A program made the position numbers and the translations under genes. From the NCBI GenBank assembly GCA_023433965.1, contig JAEYTQ010000499.1, forward strand, positions 1 to 5,537: a stretch of 5,537 nt of DNA. Reading direction: 5' to 3'. Source of the DNA: Pseudomonadota bacterium. GTDB lineage: Bacteria > Pseudomonadota > Alphaproteobacteria > Rhizobiales > Xanthobacteraceae. Every line of letters starts with the position of its first letter. The stretch's first letter is position 1. Below, piece after piece: positions 1 through 5,537 of the stretch. The notes under the pieces are model-generated. The model worked only from the letters and a program-made list of their open reading frames with translations. It was not told where the DNA came from and searched no databases.

Positions 1-338
1 GCTTCATCCTGGTGCCGATCATGATCTATCTGCTGAGGGTGCCGACCTCCACAGTGATCGGGACCTCGATGGTGCTGACGCTGGTGACCATGCTGTTCGC
101 GACCATGCTGCACGCGGCGACCAATCACCTGGTCGACGCCGTGCTGGCGCTGATCCTGATGATCGGCGGCGTCACCGGAGCGCAGTTCGGCGCCCGCGCC
201 GGCCAGAAGATCCGCGGCGAGCAGCTGCGGCTGCTGCTCGGCCTGCTGATCCTCTCGGTCGGAATCCGCTTCGCGATCGAGCTGGTGATCCAGCCCTCGG
301 ACCTCTTCACCATCCGCGAGCTCGGAGTGAGCGGATGA
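1..338 (+). CDS. TauE/SafE-family membrane permease, C-terminal fragment (5' end outside window)
   Basis: The reading frame is open from the window's left edge (first whole codon at base 3) to the TGA at 336-338, giving 111 visible residues. The gene starts upstream; the GTG at 12 is an internal valine, not a start. The visible part opens with FILVPIMIYLLRVPTSTVIG, the typical start of the second TauE/SafE repeat (hydrophobic stretch, then a P-T-S...G-T-S turn). A GAQFGAR motif and a last hydrophobic helix (LRLLLGLLILSVGIRF) follow. Three or four membrane segments are visible, out of the seven to nine usual in a protein of about 250-310 residues. Family members move small anions, often sulfur compounds such as sulfite or sulfoacetate, across the inner membrane; the substrate here cannot be read from sequence. 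The stop overlaps the next gene's start as ATGA, so the two are probably translationally coupled. The family call is confident; the substrate is unknown. Confidence 0.88.
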   Translation, partial: FILVPIMIYLLRVPTSTVIGTSMVLTLVTMLFATMLHAATNHLVDAVLALILMIGGVTGAQFGARAGQKIRGEQLRLLLGLLILSVGIRFAIELVIQPSDLFTIRELGVSG

Positions 339-1105
339 TGCGCACGCTTCTCGCCATCGGTCTCGTTTTGCTGCTCGGCACGGCCGCGCGGGCCGAGCGG
401 CTGATCGTGTCGGTCTCCAACCACCGCGTCACGGTGACGCCGAACTATTCCGGCGAGGAGCTGGTGCTGTTCGGATCGGTCGAGAAGGACGCGGCGACGC
501 CGGCCGACCGCACGGCCTACGATCTCGTCGTCACCGTGAAGGGCCCGCGCGCCGACATGGTGACGCGGCGCAAGGAACGCACCTTCGGCATCTGGATCAA
601 CACCGACTACCGCCAGTTCCTGCAGGTGCCGAGCTATCTGGCGCTGTTCGCCAACCGGCCTTTCGAAGCGATCACCTCGCCCGAGATCGCCCGGCGGCAG
701 CAGATCGGGCTCAACAACGTGCTGCTGACCCAGCGGGTCAGCGGCGATTTCGCCGACGTGGTGCCGAACGATGCGTTCCGCTCGGCCTTCATTCGCCTGC
801 GCACCCAGCGCGGCCTCTATCGCGAAGACTCAAGCGCGGTGACCTTCCTGACGCCGACGCTATTCCGGACCGGCATTCCGCTGCCGGGGGAAGTGCCGAT
901 CGGGACCTACGACGTCGAGATCAAGCTGTTCGCCAACGGGGCGTTCATCGGCAAGACCGAAACCGCGTTCGAGATCGTCAAGGTCGGCTTCGAGCAGTTC
1001 GTCGCCACCACCGCGCGCCACAACGGATTGCTGTACGGTCTCGCCACCGTGGCGATGGCGCTGATGACGGGCTGGATGGCCTCGATCGTGTTCAGGAAGG
1101 ATTAG
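335..1105 (+). CDS. TIGR02186 / Alph_Pro_TM family periplasmic protein with C-terminal membrane anchor
   Basis: This 256-residue protein has a clear signal peptide (MMRTLLAIGLVLLLGTAARA, cleavage predicted after residue 20). A periplasmic region of about 208 residues follows, then one C-terminal helix (about 231-252) and a short basic tail (FRKD). The mature part begins ERLIVSVSNHRVTVTPNYSG and continues with beta-rich sequence such as EELVLFGSV and YDLVVTVKGP. This matches my memory of the alphaproteobacterial 'putative transmembrane protein' family TIGR02186/PF09608, which often sits directly downstream of TauE/SafE permeases, as here. The start ATG at 335 has a GGAG at 323-326, 8 bases upstream, and overlaps the permease stop by 4 bases. 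A second ATG at 338 would remove only one residue. The biochemical role is not established. An inferred job is a periplasmic accessory or substrate-handling partner of the permease. No catalytic motif is visible. Confidence 0.85.
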   Translation: MMRTLLAIGLVLLLGTAARAERLIVSVSNHRVTVTPNYSGEELVLFGSVEKDAATPADRTAYDLVVTVKGPRADMVTRRKERTFGIWINTDYRQFLQVPSYLALFANRPFEAITSPEIARRQQIGLNNVLLTQRVSGDFADVVPNDAFRSAFIRLRTQRGLYREDSSAVTFLTPTLFRTGIPLPGEVPIGTYDVEIKLFANGAFIGKTETAFEIVKVGFEQFVATTARHNGLLYGLATVAMALMTGWMASIVFRKD

Positions 1106-1110
1106 TCAGC

Positions 1111-2022
1111 TCACGCCGCCGCCCTCGCCGGCCGCGTCACCAGATAGATGCCGAGCGCGACCGGGATGATGCCCAGGAGATCGCGAGCCTCGACGTGCTC
1201 GCCGAGCACGAGGAACGCGAACAGCATGCCGAGCGGCGGCATCAGGAAATGATAAGCGCTGGCGGCGGTGGCGCCGCAAGCTTTCAGAAGGTGAAACCAG
1301 AGCCAATAGGCGAGAATCGAGCCGCCGAGTACGAGGAAGGCGAACGCGCCGATCAGGCTCGAGGTGACATCGATGGCGTGGACGTCGGCGAAGGTGAGCG
1401 CGATCGGCGCGAGCACGATGCCGGCGGCGAGGTTCTGCACGCCGTTGCCGATCCACAACGACCCCTTCGGCGCGAGCAGCTTGAACAGGATGGTGCCGGC
1501 GACGAGCGAGGCCAGCGAGGCCAGCGTGAAGAGAATGCCGTGCAGCGAATCGGTGCCGACCGACAGGCGGTGCCAGACCATCGCCGTCACGCCGACGACA
1601 CCGAGCAACAGGCCGCTCGCCTTGCGCCAGGTCATGCCTTCGCCGAGCAGCAGCGCGGCGAGGCCTGCGGTGAACACCGGATTGGCCGACACGATCAGAC
1701 CGCCGAGGCCGGCGGAGACCGATTGCAGGCCGGTGTAGCCGAGGCCGAGATAGAGCGCGTTGTTGGCGATGCCGAGCACGGCGAAGACAGCGGCATCGCG
1801 CCAGGACAATGACCAGGCCTCACCGCGGATCAGCGTCGCCCCGAGGATCAGGACGCCGGCGAGCGAGAAGCGCGCGGCGAGCAGGATCAGCGGCGGGCAA
1901 TGGGTGACGCCGATCTTGCCGGCGACGAAGGCGTAGCTCCAGAGCAGGCAGAACAGGCCGATGGCGAGCGGCAGGGTGTTTAAGCGGCCGCGCGGGACCG
2001 TGATCGAGGGCGCGAGTGACAT
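1111..2022 (-). CDS. EamA/DMT-superfamily transporter (RhaT/YdcZ-like exporter)
   Basis: This 303-residue protein has the two-fold EamA repeat: domain one at about residues 15-150 and domain two at about 160-297, with about ten hydrophobic helices. Landmarks are W29 with SYAFVAGKIG in the first helix, AARFSLAG around R51, and the paired repeat ends NPVFTAGLAALLLGE (114-128) and MPPLGMLFAFLVLGE (261-275). Each pair member ends in the conserved GE and is followed by a further helix. The length is normal for the family. Members are inner-membrane exporters of amino acids, metabolites or toxic compounds; the substrate cannot be assigned. The ATG at 2022 is the first start in the open frame and has a modest GAGA at 2031-2034 on the minus strand, 8 bases upstream. 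The gene is divergent from a LysR regulator, its probable controller, and convergent with the TIGR02186 gene across 5 bases. Confidence 0.9.
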   Translation of the reverse strand: MSLAPSITVPRGRLNTLPLAIGLFCLLWSYAFVAGKIGVTHCPPLILLAARFSLAGVLILGATLIRGEAWSLSWRDAAVFAVLGIANNALYLGLGYTGLQSVSAGLGGLIVSANPVFTAGLAALLLGEGMTWRKASGLLLGVVGVTAMVWHRLSVGTDSLHGILFTLASLASLVAGTILFKLLAPKGSLWIGNGVQNLAAGIVLAPIALTFADVHAIDVTSSLIGAFAFLVLGGSILAYWLWFHLLKACGATAASAYHFLMPPLGMLFAFLVLGEHVEARDLLGIIPVALGIYLVTRPARAAA

Positions 2023-2130
2023 GAGGCCATTCTCGGATGTTGTGTTCCGGACCTCGATCTAGGGACGCGGCTTGTGATTTGGAAATTAAATGATTAACTT
2101 GCATCAAGTGGATTTTCGAATGGGAAGACC
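2023..2130. promoter_or_regulatory. Divergent promoter/operator region between EamA transporter and LysR regulator
   Basis: This 108-base gap must hold the promoters of both divergent genes. Bases 2074-2120 are much richer in A and T than anything around them. Two short dyads are visible: TTAA-ATGA-TTAA at 2086-2097 and ACTTG-CAT-CAAGT at 2097-2109 (perfect 5-base arms around 3 bases). LysR-type proteins usually bind interrupted dyads (T-N11-A type) in such shared regions, so these are candidate operators. Neither fits the T-N11-A spacing exactly as a dyad. A weak promoter-like pair for the LysR gene is TTGTGA at 2072-2077 with TAACTT 17 bases later; I would not rely on it. The regulatory role rests mainly on gene arrangement. 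Confidence 0.5.
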
Positions 2131-2994
2131 ATGCTCGATCTCGAGCTGCTGCGCAGCTTCGTCTCGGTGGTCGAATCCGGCGGCTTCACCCGCGCCGGGG
2201 CGCGCGTCCACCGTACGCAATCGACCGTGAGCCAGCAGATCAAGCGGCTGGAGGAGGATGTCGGCCAGGTGCTGCTGCACCGCGACGGCAAGGACGTGCG
2301 CCCGACCGAGGCCGGCGAGCGGCTGTTGTCCTATGCGCGGCGGCTGCTCTCGCTCGCCGAAGAGGCGCGCGACGTGTTGCGTGAGCCCAATAGCGAAGGC
2401 GCGATCCGGCTCGGCATCCCCGAGGATTTCGCAGCCTACCGGCTGGCCAAATTGCTGGGCGCGTTCTCGCGCTCGCATCCGGGATTGCGGCTCGACGTGC
2501 GCGCCGACCAGAGCAAGCATCTCGCCCGCGACCTCGAACGCGGCGAGCTCGATCTTGCACTGTACAAGCGCGAGGCCGGCGCGAAGGACGCGATCGCGGT
2601 GTGGCCCGAGCGGGTGCACTGGGTCACCAGCAAGAACCATCCCATCGATGTCGACGTCCCCTCGGTGCCGCTGATCGGCTTTCCACTCGGCTGCATCTAT
2701 CGCGCTGGCGCCATCCACGCGCTCGAAAGTGCCGGCCGCGCCTGGCACACCGCCTATACGTCATCGAGTCTCGCGGGCATCCAGGCCGCGGTCGCCGCCG
2801 GCATGGGCCTCAGCATCCTGTCCGAGATGGCGATCCAGTCCGACCACCGCGTGCTGACGGCGAAGGACGGCTTTGCGCCGATCAACAAGACCGAGGTCGC
2901 GTTGATGGCATCGCCGGATGCGAGCCCGGCAACGCTGCGGCTTGCGGATCGCCTCGCGGAGTTTTGCGATGCGGTGCAGACCAAGGCAGCTTGA
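2131..2994 (+). CDS. LysR-type transcriptional regulator, probable controller of the divergent EamA exporter
   Basis: This 287-residue protein has a standard LysR layout. The N-terminal winged helix-turn-helix covers about residues 3-62: LDLELLRSFVSVVESGGFTR, then the recognition part STVSQQIKRLEEDVG (31-45), then LLHRD and the wing with PTEAGERLL. A linker helix follows (about 63-88), then the effector-binding domain from about residue 91 (AIRLGIPEDF). It includes the typical RGELDLAL (137-144) and VAAGMGLSIL (221-230). The ATG at 2131 is preceded by GGGAAG at 2122-2127, a close but usable ribosome-binding site, and places the HTH at the normal distance from the N-terminus. It is probably autoregulated and controls the EamA transporter transcribed in the opposite direction, by analogy with many LysR/exporter pairs. 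The effector ligand is unknown. The stop lies 21 bases from the end of the convergent small secreted-protein gene. Confidence 0.93.
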   Translation: MLDLELLRSFVSVVESGGFTRAGARVHRTQSTVSQQIKRLEEDVGQVLLHRDGKDVRPTEAGERLLSYARRLLSLAEEARDVLREPNSEGAIRLGIPEDFAAYRLAKLLGAFSRSHPGLRLDVRADQSKHLARDLERGELDLALYKREAGAKDAIAVWPERVHWVTSKNHPIDVDVPSVPLIGFPLGCIYRAGAIHALESAGRAWHTAYTSSSLAGIQAAVAAGMGLSILSEMAIQSDHRVLTAKDGFAPINKTEVALMASPDASPATLRLADRLAEFCDAVQTKAA

Positions 2995-3005
2995 AGGCGC
3001 TGGGC

Positions 3006-3031
3006 GTCCGCACCCTCACTTGGCCGCGGAC
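3006..3031. terminator. Weak hairpin between convergent genes; possible terminator, doubtful
   Basis: GTCCGC at 3006-3011 and GCGGAC at 3026-3031 form a perfect 6-base inverted repeat with a 14-base loop. It lies between the LysR stop (2994) and the small secreted-protein gene, and its right half falls inside the last codons of the latter. No run of T follows on either strand, so it is not a canonical intrinsic terminator. In GC-rich DNA such a repeat can also arise by chance. Confidence 0.18.
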
Positions 3032-3249
3032 AGGAGCTTGTCGCCGCACGCATTTGCGTAGAACTTGCCGCCACATTGGCGCTTGATCGCAGCGCAGCGC
3101 GCCGCCGGCGACGCGTTTTGCGGGAGCGTGAAGCCGCAGCTGAGGCCATCGGCGCTGCGGCCGGCTTTGCCGGCGGCAAATGCTGCGCCGGAGGCGCTGA
3201 TGCAGAGGACGATCAGGGCCGCGGTGGCGATTTCGATCAGCAGTCTCAT
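3016..3249 (-). CDS. Small secreted cationic protein with four cysteines, function unknown
   Basis: This is a 77-residue protein starting at the ATG at 3249. A signal peptide of about 25 residues (MRLLIEIATAALIVLCISAS followed by GAAFA) is followed by a mature part of about 52 residues. The mature part has four cysteines spaced C-x13-C-x6-C-x8-C (in LSCGF, ARCAA, RQCGG and NACGD), enough for two disulfides in the periplasm or outside. It has 5 Lys and 3 Arg against 2 Asp, a net charge near +6. The cysteine inside the signal peptide has leucine at -1, so a lipobox is unlikely. The frame can be extended to a GTG at 3297, but that adds 16 unconvincing residues before the signal peptide. The ATG has a strong AGGAG 6 bases upstream, so I prefer it. 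I do not recognise the family. It is convergent with the LysR gene and divergent from glgP, with no evident functional link to either. Confidence 0.72.
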   Translation of the reverse strand: MRLLIEIATAALIVLCISASGAAFAAGKAGRSADGLSCGFTLPQNASPAARCAAIKRQCGGKFYANACGDKLLSAAK

Positions 3250-3254
3250 GGTCG

Positions 3255-3262
3255 TCTCCTCT
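3255..3262 (-). promoter_or_regulatory. Ribosome-binding site fixing the start of the small secreted protein
   Basis: On the minus strand this reads AGAGGAGA. Its AGGAG core (3256-3260) lies 6 bases before the ATG at 3249. This is the best Shine-Dalgarno match in the window and favours the 77-residue reading over the 93-residue GTG-initiated one. Confidence 0.7.
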
Positions 3263-3438
3263 CCGCACTGATGGCTGAATCTTTCGTAATCTAGCACCGA
3301 ATCCCGGTTTCTCCGTGCTCGCCCGGGTTCCCAACTCGGCCCGTTCCTTGCATAATTTAGCGCCAGCGCAATGCACGGTCACCGGTGCCAGTTCCGGTGC
3401 AAGGGCACGACGCGATTAGTAAAAGATCGACCTAGGAA
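3263..3438. promoter_or_regulatory. Divergent intergenic region upstream of glgP and the small secreted protein
   Basis: This non-coding stretch must carry the promoters of both flanking genes. A -10-like CATAAT lies at 3351-3356 (+) without a recognisable -35 box. Between 3372 and 3401 there is a compact cluster: TGCAC (3372-3376) mirrored by GTGCA (3397-3401), an 8-base palindrome CACCGGTG (3380-3387), and CCGGTGC repeated at 3382-3388 and 3394-3400 with a 12-base period. The cluster lies 38-67 bases before the glgP start and could be an operator or a leader hairpin. No riboswitch or known regulator motif is recognised. Confidence 0.4.

Positions 3439-3439
<1 letters not shown>
3434..3439 (+). 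promoter_or_regulatory. Shine-Dalgarno-like AGGAAG at the glgP start
   Basis: AGGAAG is the only purine-rich ribosome-binding candidate near the glgP start. It touches the GTG at 3439 (too close to serve it well) but lies 8 bases before the in-frame TTG at 3448. It therefore weakly argues for the TTG as the real initiation codon. Confidence 0.4.

Positions 3440-5537
<2,098 letters not shown>

Noticed and set aside
1195..1812. A 205-codon plus-strand frame opposite the EamA transporter
   Set aside because: The product is rich in E, R, Q and G with no domain, and it lies inside a well-supported ten-helix transporter gene on the other strand.
2098..2104. CTTGCAT upstream of lysR, also found upstream of glgP at 3347-3353, as a shared operator
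   Set aside because: A single 7-base match between two intergenic regions is expected by chance often enough, and the flanking bases and symmetry differ.
2104..2748. A 214-codon minus-strand frame opposite the LysR gene
   Set aside because: It is antisense to a complete LysR protein and has no recognisable domain or ribosome-binding site.
3065..3294. Short plus-strand frames (68-72 codons) opposite the small secreted protein
   Set aside because: They lack a signal peptide, a domain or a good ribosome-binding site; the minus-strand reading explains the region better.
3250..3297. N-terminal extension of the small secreted protein to GTG 3297
   Set aside because: The extra residues precede a complete signal peptide, whereas ATG 3249 has a strong, well-spaced AGGAG.

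Overview
The window looks like ordinary chromosomal DNA from a high-GC alphaproteobacterium. Gene content and protein style suggest the Bradyrhizobium/Rhodopseudomonas group, but that is an inference from recognition, not a database match. Codons strongly favour G or C in the third position throughout. I see no insertion sequence, phage gene, tRNA, rRNA or CRISPR array.

Layout, left to right. (1) Bases 1-338 (+) hold the C-terminal end of a TauE/SafE-type membrane permease that begins outside the window. (2) Bases 335-1105 (+) overlap it by 4 bases (ATGA) and encode a TIGR02186/Alph_Pro_TM-type protein with a signal peptide, a large periplasmic region and one C-terminal membrane helix. The two are almost certainly co-translated. 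(3) Bases 1111-2022 (-) encode a ten-helix EamA/DMT-family transporter, convergent with the previous gene across only 5 bases. (4) Bases 2131-2994 (+) encode a LysR-type regulator, divergent from the transporter across a 108-base region with an AT-rich patch and short inverted repeats. This is the classic arrangement of a regulator controlling its neighbouring exporter. (5) Bases 3016-3249 (-) encode a 77-residue secreted protein whose mature part is cationic and has four cysteines; its function is unknown. (6) From 3439 (+) to the window edge runs glycogen phosphorylase (glgP). About 699 residues are visible, including the PLP-binding lysine; roughly the last 120-145 residues lie beyond the edge.

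Functionally the window joins unrelated modules: a membrane permease with its periplasmic partner, a regulated small-molecule exporter, an orphan small secreted protein, and the probable first gene of a glycogen-metabolism cluster. glgP releases glucose-1-phosphate from stored glycogen. I found no convincing previously undescribed multi-gene system. The least explained items are the four-cysteine secreted peptide and the role of the TIGR02186 protein beside its permease.
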